Source: a virus. From it: a stretch of DNA of 64,000 bases. The DNA is taken from the IMG/VR virus record IMGVR_UViG_3300042451_000707, positions 1 through 64,000 of that record; one strand, written 5' to 3'. Shown piece by piece: positions 53,082 to 60,813 of the stretch; position 1 is the stretch's first letter, and every line of letters starts with the position of its first letter. Both the position numbers and the translations under genes were made by a program. The notes under the pieces were generated by a model. That model saw only the letters and a program-made list of their open reading frames with translations. It searched no databases and was not told the DNA's origin.

Positions 53082-55472
53082 TTAAATTTCTGTTATGTTT
53101 AATCTTGTTGAATAGTTATCTTGAACACCAAATATAAATGGACTTACAGTCCAGTTTCCAGCAGTTGTATTTACATACACATAACATCTAATAGTGTCAT
53201 TTGGGGCTAGTGTGAATGTACATGATAATCTTTGTAGTGCATTTGTATTATTTATAGGATTTTGAGTACTTGATGCTATTCTATTTGTACTAGTAGGAGT
53301 TCCATTTCTAGAAAGCCATATAGTATGTTCAGTTAGAGTTGTAGATGAATTTACTGCTGACTGATAATCAAAAGTAAATGTTCTTGTATAGTTAGCTGTA
53401 TTTGTAAATACTCCACCTGCTTGTGTAAGATTTTGGATACTGTTTGTATCTGTAATGTCCCACTCTACTATCTGTGTAGTATTAGCTCCAAATCCACCTA
53501 CTTGACTTCTTCTATATTCTCTTACTGGTGGTGTTGTTCCCGCATTTGGAGTAACATTAATGAAAGTCCCTGTAGGTGCACTAACGGTTGTTCCACTATG
53601 AGTCCAAGTAGTACCACTAGTTACTTGAATGTGGTAAGTTGAGTTATCAATAAAACCTGCATTAAAGAATCCATAAACTTGGTATTGAGTATTACTTATT
53701 TGAACTATTCTAATTGTTTCCGGGGTAGTGAAAGTTGGACCTAATGCTCGGTTTGTGTATGCTAATGCGTCCCCAAAGAAATTACCTCCTGTTACTCCTG
53801 GTTGGGAACTAATACCATTAGATGTTTTGAAGTAAAGTTCTGTAACTTGGTTTTGATTAACTTGAGCATTATATCCGGCATGTGATACTATTCTTGAATA
53901 TAAAGTAGCGCCTCGTTGTACTGTATCCCATGTTCCTAAAAGTACCCAAGTAACTGTCGTACTACCCGGTAAGTTAAATACTTGACTTGGAAGTCCACTA
54001 ATTTGATTCCAAGTACTTCCTGTTGTCCCAACACTAAAAGTTGTACCTGAAGATATATTATTATTCGCTTGGTAAATTATACCATTATTATTTACCACCA
54101 AAGTACCTTGACTATAAGTCTTACCACTTGAGTATGTCGCATTAGCATCGGCGGCCAATTGTGTCCAAGTAGCACCTGTTGTACCAAGACTAAAAGTTGT
54201 ACCTGAGGATATATTATTATTTGCTCTATAAATTATACCGTTATTAGTTACAGTAGTTCCTGATACGTAAGAATTTGATAAACCCCAAGTTTGAATTCTC
54301 GCATTACTATCACCTGAAGTACCTGAAGTCCCACTAGTTCCTGATGAACCACTAGTTCCTGATGAACCACTAGTTCCTGAAGTCCCACTAGTTCCTGATG
54401 AACCACGTGTACCTGAAGTACCTGACGAACCACTTGAACCTGACGAACCACTTGAACCTGACGAACCACTTGAACCTGAAGTGCCTGATGGTTGTGCGGC
54501 AATTATAAATAAAATTTCACTATTATTTATAAATTGAGCACTTCCATCGATTAAACCAACGGGTAGTACCCAATAACTACCGGCAGGTGTTGGAAACCCA
54601 AGTAACCATTTTTGATATATCTCATTATCAGTTTTATCTTGAATAATTAGAATCGAATCTTGTAGTAAGAAATTCAAAAATACATTTATGTTGTTACCCG
54701 TTCCATCAACATTACTTATCTGTATTTTTGATGAATTTATTTGTGTTGAATTATCCCAAGTAATGTATCCATTTCCAGGGTTTCCCGAAAAAATGGTAGT
54801 CTTCGCCTGATAGTCAAATATCACATTTGAAACTCCGTTAAGACCTGAAGTCCCACTAGTTCCTGATGAACCACTTGAACCTGATGAACCTGATGTTCCA
54901 CTTGAACCTGATGTTCCTGAAGAACCACTAGTTCCTGAAGAACCACTAGTTCCTGATGAACCACTTGTTCCTGATAAACCTGAAGATACAACCGCTCTAC
55001 CAGCAGTGCTCGTTGAGAAAGTTACAACTACGGTTCCACTATTAACAACGTTTATTGATGATGGAATAATTTGGTTTCCGTTACTTTCGTAAACTTGAAC
55101 CAAAGGTGTTTCAGTTGTGAATGGATGATTTAAAGTCCAAGTTGTTCCACCTGTTATTATATAGGTTTGTGTTGAACCTGTTGCAGATGTTCCCGATGTA
55201 CCACTTGTTCCTGATGAGCCTGTCATAGCACTATAAACATTTTTCCATTGACTACCATCGTTTAACCATTCTTCAGTTACCGTACCTCCACTAGTTCCTC
55301 CACTAGTAACTAAAACGATGTCACCTGATTTCCCATTAGAGGGAAATGTATTTGTATTTTCTTGGTAATACACTGAAGTAAATCCGGAATTGGCAGCCGT
55401 TAATAAATCATTTAAGGTGGTTCTAACATCTAAACCACTCTCGCCATTTTGAATTAAATTATATTGACTCAT
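53082..55472 (-). CDS. Collagen-like tail fibre protein with CBM5/12-like modules
   Basis: This 796-aa protein has long Gly-x-x tracts (GSSGTSG repeats) in two main blocks around residues 170-215 and 330-390, the phage collagen-like pattern that would trimerise. Between them lies a beta-rich domain. Two adjacent CBM5/12-like modules follow (about 395-490), encoded by an 82-bp direct repeat. The C-terminal 300 residues are beta-rich, ending TRLNITEI. It has no Lys or Pro in the Gly-x-x tracts, so collagen-type hydroxylysine sites are lacking. It is coupled to the fibre gene at 50596. Confidence 0.8.
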   Translation of the reverse strand: MSQYNLIQNGESGLDVRTTLNDLLTAANSGFTSVYYQENTNTFPSNGKSGDIVLVTSGGTSGGTVTEEWLNDGSQWKNVYSAMTGSSGTSGTSGTSATGSTQTYIITGGTTWTLNHPFTTETPLVQVYESNGNQIIPSSINVVNSGTVVVTFSTSTAGRAVVSSGLSGTSGSSGTSGSSGTSGSSGTSGSSGTSGSSGSSGSSGTSGTSGLNGVSNVIFDYQAKTTIFSGNPGNGYITWDNSTQINSSKIQISNVDGTGNNINVFLNFLLQDSILIIQDKTDNEIYQKWLLGFPTPAGSYWVLPVGLIDGSAQFINNSEILFIIAAQPSGTSGSSGSSGSSGSSGSSGSSGTSGTRGSSGTSGTSGTSGSSGTSGSSGTSGTSGTSGDSNARIQTWGLSNSYVSGTTVTNNGIIYRANNNISSGTTFSLGTTGATWTQLAADANATYSSGKTYSQGTLVVNNNGIIYQANNNISSGTTFSVGTTGSTWNQISGLPSQVFNLPGSTTVTWVLLGTWDTVQRGATLYSRIVSHAGYNAQVNQNQVTELYFKTSNGISSQPGVTGGNFFGDALAYTNRALGPTFTTPETIRIVQISNTQYQVYGFFNAGFIDNSTYHIQVTSGTTWTHSGTTVSAPTGTFINVTPNAGTTPPVREYRRSQVGGFGANTTQIVEWDITDTNSIQNLTQAGGVFTNTANYTRTFTFDYQSAVNSSTTLTEHTIWLSRNGTPTSTNRIASSTQNPINNTNALQRLSCTFTLAPNDTIRCYVYVNTTAGNWTVSPFIFGVQDNYSTRLNITEI
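54009..54090. repeat. 82-bp direct repeat, copy 1 (CBM-like module)
   Basis: Aligns without gaps to 54165-54246 with scattered substitutions. Both copies are in frame and encode NNNISSGTTFS-type module ends, so the repeat is a duplicated protein module. Confidence 0.75.
54165..54246. repeat. 82-bp direct repeat, copy 2 (CBM-like module)
   Basis: Second copy of the repeat at 54009-54090, in the same frame. A more diverged relative lies in the neighbouring fibre gene. Confidence 0.75.
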
Positions 55473-55497
55473 TTAATATATTTTTTTTATTTATTTT

Positions 55498-55944
55498 TTA
55501 ATCAACCCAAACTTCAGTATCTTCCCAAAGACCCAAGTCATCCCAAAATCCTGTAGATAAAATCCATGTTGATGGTTCCCACGAAGTCCAATATCCATTA
55601 GTTTCCAACCAAATTTTGGCATCAAGAGGTGTTGGGAATTGTTGTTTTGTAATACTCTCCGCCAAAGTCAAAAACTGCTCGTTGTTCTTACCGTTAGTTC
55701 TATTAAACCCTACCGTCCCCAATATTTCAACAGGTGTTGGTTGTAAAGGTTCTCCTTCAGGTGTTACATTAGTCTTAGCAATAACATAACCCAAATCTTC
55801 GTCAGGGCCCATCCACCATATCAATCCACCATATCCACTTGAATAGGGTAAATCTTCTTGAGTCCCAACAATTAAATTCCCGTACGATTCCGTTCCGGGT
55901 AATGTTGTTCCTGTATAAAATCCAAAAGGTCTTGATGTACTCAT
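55498..55944 (-). CDS. Hypothetical Trp-rich structural protein
   Basis: This 148-aa protein of unknown family has no clear fold match. It is rich in Trp and Gly. The end repeats a short pattern (WLETNGYWTSWEPSTWILS, then GFWDDLGLWEDTEVW), and a helix (FLTLAESITKQQF) sits in the middle. It has no signal peptide. It begins a sub-block of the fibre region, with a TATTTATA motif 39 nt upstream, and leads 25 nt into the collagen-like fibre gene. Fibre assembly or connection to the baseplate is possible. Confidence 0.65.
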   Translation of the reverse strand: MSTSRPFGFYTGTTLPGTESYGNLIVGTQEDLPYSSGYGGLIWWMGPDEDLGYVIAKTNVTPEGEPLQPTPVEILGTVGFNRTNGKNNEQFLTLAESITKQQFPTPLDAKIWLETNGYWTSWEPSTWILSTGFWDDLGLWEDTEVWVD

Positions 55945-55983
55945 ATTAGATACTCCACAAACTAAAGATTCGTGACTTCTGTT

Positions 55984-55991
55984 TATAAATA
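55984..55991 (-). promoter_or_regulatory. TATTTATA promoter-like motif upstream of the 148-aa gene
   Basis: The minus strand reads GATATTTATAAACAG, 39 nt before the ATG, in the gap after the small stalk gene. Confidence 0.45.
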
Positions 55992-56020
55992 TCGCAATTC
56001 ATAAATTCCAACAAAAAAAA

Positions 56021-56272
56021 TTATATTGGTGTTGGAGTCGGTGTTGGAGTGATTGTTGGTGTCGGAGTTGGACTTTGTTCCACAACAGATAAACTATAGT
56101 TATAGTCATATAATGGAACATAACAATTGTAAGTTCCGTAGAAATAATCTGTAATATATTCAAAAGGAAATACTTGAGTTCCTAAATCAATAGTCCCTCC
56201 GGATTGAGGATAATAAACTACATTAGTAGTTAAACCACTTAAATTATTACTTAAAATTCTTATTCCTGACAT
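56021..56272 (-). CDS. Small stalk protein ending in TPTPT repeats
   Basis: This 83-aa protein has a head of about 65 residues rich in Tyr and Gly (VVYYPQSGG, FYGTYNCYVPLYDYNYS). The stalk [17 protein letters not shown] ends abruptly at the stop. It resembles the head-plus-stalk layout of the genes at 48217, 50204 and 56292, without a tip domain. A promoter-like motif lies three bases before the ATG. A minimal fibre or a shortened form is possible. Confidence 0.6.
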   Translation of the reverse strand: MSGIRILSNNLSGLTTNVVYYPQSGGTIDLGTQVFPFEYITDYFYGTYNCYVPLYDYNYSLSVVEQSPTPTPTITPTPTPTPI

Positions 56273-56275
56273 ACC

Positions 56276-56283
56276 AATAAATA
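56276..56283 (-). promoter_or_regulatory. TATTTATT promoter-like motif upstream of the 83-aa gene
   Basis: The minus strand reads AATATTTATTGGTATG, with the octamer three bases from the start codon. If it is a promoter the message would be leaderless. Confidence 0.35.
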
Positions 56284-56291
56284 TTTAATTT

Positions 56292-56861
56292 TTAACATAC
56301 TCCTACGTTTAGAACTAAAGTTCCGCTTATTTGAATGAACCTCGCACCATTTGAAATGGTAAAGTTGGCGTTTATTGGTGGTATCGTCAATGACGAATTA
56401 CCAAATACATTATCTCCCGGAACTAAAAGTCCAAAAGGTTTAGTTGTATATATTATAACATTTGAAGGATTTGAAAACATATTAATGGATTCACAAACAT
56501 TTTGATAATACCCTCCAGTCCATAAACTATATGTGTAAATAATAAGTGGAGTAGCACTCGGTGTTGGAGTAGGTGTTGGTGTAACTGGTGTTGGAGTAGG
56601 TGTTGGTGTAACTGGTGTTGGAGTAGGTGTTGGTGTTGATGTCGGTGTTGGTGTATTTGACGGACATAACCCCATAAATACAACATCAAGTGGTGCACCA
56701 TATTCCTCAACGATTACATTTTTCGCACAAAAATAACTACTTTGTAATGGTTGAATTGGAGTTATATTAATGGTATCAGTACATCCAGTCCATCTGTAAT
56801 ATCCTTCTTGGACATTATTATAATTTGTTATCCTAAAATAGTTACAATCCGTAATATACAT
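56292..56861 (-). CDS. Mucin-like small fibre with C-terminal domain
   Basis: This 189-aa protein has a Cys-containing head (1-68: DCNYFRITNYNNVQEGYYRW), a TPTPT stalk (about 70-105, with VTPTPTPTP triplets), and a C-terminal domain (IIYTYSLWTGGYYQNVC, ending FIQISGTLVLNVGVC). The last domain is the intact relative of the broken one at 50033. It starts three bases after the stop of the 631-aa gene, so the two are expressed together. Likely a virion surface fibre. Confidence 0.65.
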   Translation of the reverse strand: MYITDCNYFRITNYNNVQEGYYRWTGCTDTINITPIQPLQSSYFCAKNVIVEEYGAPLDVVFMGLCPSNTPTPTSTPTPTPTPVTPTPTPTPVTPTPTPTPSATPLIIYTYSLWTGGYYQNVCESINMFSNPSNVIIYTTKPFGLLVPGDNVFGNSSLTIPPINANFTISNGARFIQISGTLVLNVGVC

Positions 56862-56863
56862 TC

Positions 56864-58759
56864 TTATATTATTTGGTAATTTAAATCATTCGCCGGTATT
56901 ATAATTCTACAATTAGGGCAATCCGGATTTAACAAATTGTATTTATCTTTTAATATTTTGAAATTGTGTTTGATTTGCGCACCATTTAATGGTTCCGTAT
57001 ACATTCTAAATGAACTAATATCGCCAATCATGCTACCACCAAAATATTCTTCCAATTTAATATTGGTCGTCAAACCTGAATATATCGTGTTATTCAAATC
57101 ATGCGTGGTTAAACATTCTGGGTCTTGTTGATATTTCAAATCATTTAACGATGAAGGACATCCGCCCGAAAAAGTTAAATTATCGTGAAGTCCTTGTGTT
57201 CCCCCACCGATTGAAATATTATAAGAAACTCCAATTTGTTTTTCTTTTTCAACATTTAACAATCTTGGAATGATTTCTTCAAAGTTTTCAACAACCATAA
57301 ATAATTTTCCGTTCACATAAAACTTAAGGGTTCCTAATCTATATTTTTGTTCTTCAGTCCACATATCCGTAAATGTGACAACCTCTGTTGATGCAGGGTC
57401 ATAATCTTTCTCACGAGTAATTGGAGGTTCAATTAAACTTACACTTCTACCTTCCAGTGTTGCAAAATAAACATCTTTAACCAATAACCCCAACCCACCT
57501 TTAATTCCTAAATCACAAGTATCCAACCATTGGTTTCTTTCAAAAACGGCATCAATTTGGGCCCAATGTTCAACATTGGAATATGTTGTTCCAGAACAAT
57601 CGTCAAAAATACCTCTTGACGAACACCATTCGGTTACCGATGTTCCGGTAACATATGTTAATCCTGTTGAACAAGTTCCTGTTGTTTCACATCCTCCTGT
57701 AATCCTATATGTTTTAACACATAATCTTGGACTTCCCGTATCACCACTTAATCTTAATGATAATGCGTTTGAAACCTCATCGTATAATGGGTCTTTTTCA
57801 GGGTATTGTGCTTTCGTGTTACATTCACATGGACATCCACAAAGACAAGTCGTTATGGTTCCTCCTGATGGTTGATAAACTTGAAGGCATTGTGATGATG
57901 TATTCGCACTACTTGCACAACCACAGGTGTGCATACAAGTTAATCCTGATGTTACTCTTGTATAACCCGAATCTTGTTTTGGATGACCGTCGGCATAATG
58001 ATAAAATTTATTTTCGGCTCTCGCCCCCATATAAAAGAATGTTCCCTTATTTTCAGGATATCTCTCATTCAATCCAACTGAAGTATTTCCGGTCCAACGA
58101 TATCTTAACATAATTTCTGTTGTCCAACCCAAACTTGGTCTTTGAGGGAACACTTGGTAATCATAACCCGCTAATTTATAAAATCCTTGAAAAAATCCTC
58201 CGTTTAATTTTGCAACATATCCAATATCTCCTCCAACATTCGTATATGATAAATCATAGGTATAAGAATTATCATTCCACAATCTATTTTCAGTTGTGGT
58301 AAATCCGGTAATAGGATGTAATTTCATTCTCCTATCATATTTGTATCTACTAAATTTGTCCGTAATATCGGTATATAACCCTGTTGTCGTTTGAATGGTT
58401 TCTCCCGACATATTTTGAACCAATCCGTTATCTATTCCCGTCAATCCAACATCACATAAATCAGTAACAATTGGACAAAAATTTGGGTCTGTATTCGTTG
58501 GATTCCAATAATTTTCCGAAACAATCGTATCCGCACTAAAAACACAAACCGAAGTTTGGCATAATGTAGTACCACTACTATTGAAATTAAATTTGAACGG
58601 CATTCTATTACCATCCTCTTCTCCAATCAATAATGGTGAAAAAATAACTTCTTGGTCGTAGTCTTTCTCATCTGAAGCCAAACATAAATCCGTGACCTCA
58701 TTAACTGGTTTTAGACCAAATCTCCTAAAATTATACTGATTAATATTTTGATATGCCAT
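56864..58759 (-). CDS. Cys-rich LamG-like virion structural protein
   Basis: This 631-aa protein has an early Cys block (LCLASDEKDYD, TLCQTSVCVF), a middle beta-rich part (GYVAKLNGGFFQGFYKLAGY, TEIMLRYRW), a Cys cluster (LTCMHTCGCASS, then CLCGCPCECN) that could bind metal or form disulfides, and a LamG-like stretch near the end (LGTLKFYVNGKLFMVVENF, then IGDISSFRMYTEPL). It is the first gene of the fibre block, with a promoter-like motif upstream, and is divergent from the small plus-strand genes. It probably carries or connects fibres. Confidence 0.75.
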   Translation of the reverse strand: MAYQNINQYNFRRFGLKPVNEVTDLCLASDEKDYDQEVIFSPLLIGEEDGNRMPFKFNFNSSGTTLCQTSVCVFSADTIVSENYWNPTNTDPNFCPIVTDLCDVGLTGIDNGLVQNMSGETIQTTTGLYTDITDKFSRYKYDRRMKLHPITGFTTTENRLWNDNSYTYDLSYTNVGGDIGYVAKLNGGFFQGFYKLAGYDYQVFPQRPSLGWTTEIMLRYRWTGNTSVGLNERYPENKGTFFYMGARAENKFYHYADGHPKQDSGYTRVTSGLTCMHTCGCASSANTSSQCLQVYQPSGGTITTCLCGCPCECNTKAQYPEKDPLYDEVSNALSLRLSGDTGSPRLCVKTYRITGGCETTGTCSTGLTYVTGTSVTEWCSSRGIFDDCSGTTYSNVEHWAQIDAVFERNQWLDTCDLGIKGGLGLLVKDVYFATLEGRSVSLIEPPITREKDYDPASTEVVTFTDMWTEEQKYRLGTLKFYVNGKLFMVVENFEEIIPRLLNVEKEKQIGVSYNISIGGGTQGLHDNLTFSGGCPSSLNDLKYQQDPECLTTHDLNNTIYSGLTTNIKLEEYFGGSMIGDISSFRMYTEPLNGAQIKHNFKILKDKYNLLNPDCPNCRIIIPANDLNYQII

Positions 58760-58767
58760 AATTTAAT

Positions 58768-58775
58768 GATAAATA
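58768..58775 (-). promoter_or_regulatory. TATTTATC promoter-like motif for the fibre block
   Basis: The minus strand reads AAGTATTTATCATTAAATTATG, with the octamer eight bases from the start codon of the 631-aa gene. Confidence 0.5.
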
Positions 58776-58788
58776 CTTGATGAACTAA

Positions 58789-58796
58789 TATTTATA
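58789..58796 (+). promoter_or_regulatory. TATTTATA promoter-like motif for the plus-strand block
   Basis: The plus strand reads TATTTATATAAAAAAAAC, 15 nt before the ATG of the 276-aa gene. It forms a divergent pair with the copy at 58768-58775, 13 nt away. Confidence 0.5.
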
Positions 58797-58811
58797 TAAA
58801 AAAAACATTTA

Positions 58812-59642
58812 ATGATTACAATAGATAAAGAATTTTATTCGTCTCCATATTATTTCCTGCTTAGAGATAAAGGTAATAAATACTCTTTATATTACTCGGT
58901 AGAAGAAACTTTAACCGAAGCTCGTAAAAAAGATGAGATTTTACACTTTGAAAAAAGTAAGGGTGGAAAAGTTAAAAAATATCTTAACAAAGTTGCTAAA
59001 GAGAAAAAAATTAAATCAAGTAAAACCATTAAACAAGATTTAGAAGAATTGGTAAAAGATGATGGTTCTATGGCAAATTCTGCAATACCAATTTTAGACC
59101 CAAGATTACATCCTAGAAAAACTATGGACCAAACGGTTGCGGCGTCAAGAATTACCAATGACCCTATTTCTCGTGGTTATAGAACATATTATGGTGAGTC
59201 GGTTGAAGAAGTTAGCGAAATTGATATGTCCGGAGCGTTTGGTTATGAAGAAACCGAAGATATGGACGGAGCTCAGACTTACAAATATTTAGTAAAAAAG
59301 ATGGGAATGGAACCGGATGATGCGAAAGAGAGAACAAAACAACAAGGTAAAGACCCTTCAGGTAAAAAAGATAAAAAATCACCTTATTATAAAGATAAAA
59401 ATTTTATAACAAGAGCAACATTATCTGAAATACAAAAACAAAAAGCAATTAAAGTTGTTGAAGATATTTTAATGGGTAAAAAAAATTCGGATAATTCTGA
59501 AGTTGGTAAAAAAGATATGGGTAAAAATGTTGAAGAATTACCATCGTTAATAAGAAAAAACTTAAAATCCCTTTTGAAACACGCAGAAAGTAATGGTGTA
59601 TCAAAAGAAGATTTAATTAAAATGATAAAAAAAGGTGAATAG
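58812..59642 (+). CDS. Hypothetical Lys-rich protein
   Basis: This 276-aa protein is not one I recognise. It opens with a beta-rich piece (EFYSSPYYFLLRDKGNKYSLYY), then a long Lys/Glu-rich helical stretch (KSKGGKVKKYLNKVAKEKK). A Pro/Arg-containing linker (about 95-125) and an acidic middle (SEIDMSGAFGYEETEDMDG) follow, with a Lys-rich end. It is first in the plus-strand block, and its stop lies eight bases into the next gene. Scaffold- or internal-protein-like composition suggests a head-related role, but this is weak. Confidence 0.65.
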   Translation: MITIDKEFYSSPYYFLLRDKGNKYSLYYSVEETLTEARKKDEILHFEKSKGGKVKKYLNKVAKEKKIKSSKTIKQDLEELVKDDGSMANSAIPILDPRLHPRKTMDQTVAASRITNDPISRGYRTYYGESVEEVSEIDMSGAFGYEETEDMDGAQTYKYLVKKMGMEPDDAKERTKQQGKDPSGKKDKKSPYYKDKNFITRATLSEIQKQKAIKVVEDILMGKKNSDNSEVGKKDMGKNVEELPSLIRKNLKSLLKHAESNGVSKEDLIKMIKKGE

Positions 59643-60102
59643 AAGTTTATACGATAAGGAAATTGAATTCCCTTCGGATAAAAGGGAACACATGAAAAAA
59701 TGTTTTCATAGGGTGAAGAATGCCGATGAAAATATTGAAGGTTATAAGAGAAATAAAGAACTTCAAAACCAAAAATTTATTACATATAAACAATTAAAAA
59801 GAATAAAAAATTTTTTCGACAACTTTAAAGGTAATCAAAATGAACCATCATTTGTTTTGAATGGAGGTGTTGAAATAAAAAACTGGGTGGATAATGAGTT
59901 GAGAAGAATGAGAGATTATATCAAAAATACCAAGACGAACAAAATGGAGACAGGTATGATGAATCAATTTATTGACCCTCATGAGAAAAAAGATTTCACA
60001 AATGTTAGGCCATCTCAAGAACATTCAAAAACCGTAGACAAATATAATGTTGCGGTTACTGAAAGTTTGAAAAGAATAAACGAATTAATTTCAAAACTAT
60101 AA
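59635..60102 (+). CDS. Hypothetical helical protein (GTG start)
   Basis: This 155-aa protein of unknown family uses GTG at 59635, eight bases before the upstream gene ends. No ATG-initiated alternative keeps the conserved-looking N-terminus. It is almost entirely helical and basic (KKCFHRVKNADENIEGYKRN, TYKQLKRIKNFFDNFKG) with a C-terminal coiled stretch (YNVAVTESLKRINELISKL). It is co-translated with the 276-aa protein and followed by a 96-aa gene four bases later. A virion or assembly protein is possible. Confidence 0.65.
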   Translation: MNRSLYDKEIEFPSDKREHMKKCFHRVKNADENIEGYKRNKELQNQKFITYKQLKRIKNFFDNFKGNQNEPSFVLNGGVEIKNWVDNELRRMRDYIKNTKTNKMETGMMNQFIDPHEKKDFTNVRPSQEHSKTVDKYNVAVTESLKRINELISKL

Positions 60103-60106
60103 AACT

Positions 60107-60397
60107 ATGCCAAGTAAAATTCCTGTAGATTTAACTCAAACTGAAAACAATGAATTAACTGCGGTTTCAGGACAAGAAAGAACAAAATTAATCCCAAAAA
60201 ATGATTATAATATTAACGATGAATATTCTGCGGTTCATCCTGACGCAATTGCCGATGGAGATTCTTTAGGTAGAGGAACCGGAGTATATCTTGATGTTTA
60301 TAATCCTGCGGCGGGAACCGTTGAAGATTTATCTGAAAGAAAAAATTCAATTAAAATCAACAAATTCAACTCATCTAAAACCTACCCTAATTTCTAA
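60107..60397 (+). CDS. Small hypothetical protein
   Basis: This 96-aa protein of unknown family is largely non-helical. It contains a central GRGTGVYLDVYNPAAGT segment and a polar end (KINKFNSSKTYPNF). Asp, Asn and Thr are common, and there are no cysteines. It sits between the helical 155-aa gene (four bases upstream) and the WYL gene, whose ATG uses the last base of its stop. Its size and place suggest a small virion component, which cannot be shown from sequence alone. Confidence 0.6.
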   Translation: MPSKIPVDLTQTENNELTAVSGQERTKLIPKNDYNINDEYSAVHPDAIADGDSLGRGTGVYLDVYNPAAGTVEDLSERKNSIKINKFNSSKTYPNF

Positions 60398-60795
60398 TGA
60401 AACTTCAAGGAGCTCTTAAAGGTTTAATTTGTGAGGTAGCATCTATCGACAGTATTGTTGATGCAATCAAAAATCGAAAAGTCCTAATAATTTATTATGA
60501 TGGTGATGAACCGGGAGGTAGAGGTTTAAGGGAAATTGAACCTGTGTGTTTAGGTGTTAGTAAAGCGGGTAATAAAATTTTACGAGCATGGGATAGTGAA
60601 GGTGCGTCACATACAGGATATAAAGGAGAACAACCTTTACCAGGATGGAGGATTTTTAGATTGGATAAAATACTATCAAGCAAACCCTCTGGTGAGGTTT
60701 ACAATACTCCAAGACCTAATTATAATTTTAACGGAGATAAGAGCATGACTAGTGTAATTATAAACGCCAAATTTGGAGGTACTCCGGCAGCATAA
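60397..60795 (+). CDS. Stand-alone WYL-domain-like protein
   Basis: This 132-aa protein matches the WYL pattern: a helix with AIKNRKVLIIYYDGDE, then GLREIEPVCLGVSKAGN, a NKILRAWDSEG segment and the closing GWRIFRLDKI. WYL domains bind nucleic-acid or nucleotide ligands and regulate transcription factors, CRISPR and other defence systems. This one has no helix-turn-helix or other partner domain. The C-terminal 35 residues are Pro/Asn-rich. The family call is moderately firm; the function is unknown. Confidence 0.7.
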   Translation: MKLQGALKGLICEVASIDSIVDAIKNRKVLIIYYDGDEPGGRGLREIEPVCLGVSKAGNKILRAWDSEGASHTGYKGEQPLPGWRIFRLDKILSSKPSGEVYNTPRPNYNFNGDKSMTSVIINAKFGGTPAA

Positions 60796-60813
60796 GAAGA
60801 AAATAAATATAAT

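Noticed and set aside
54248-54502. CRISPR-like array
   Set aside because: The short DNA repeats here and at 49500-49740 are in-frame codons for GSSGTSG and TPT protein repeats, with no spacers and no cas genes.
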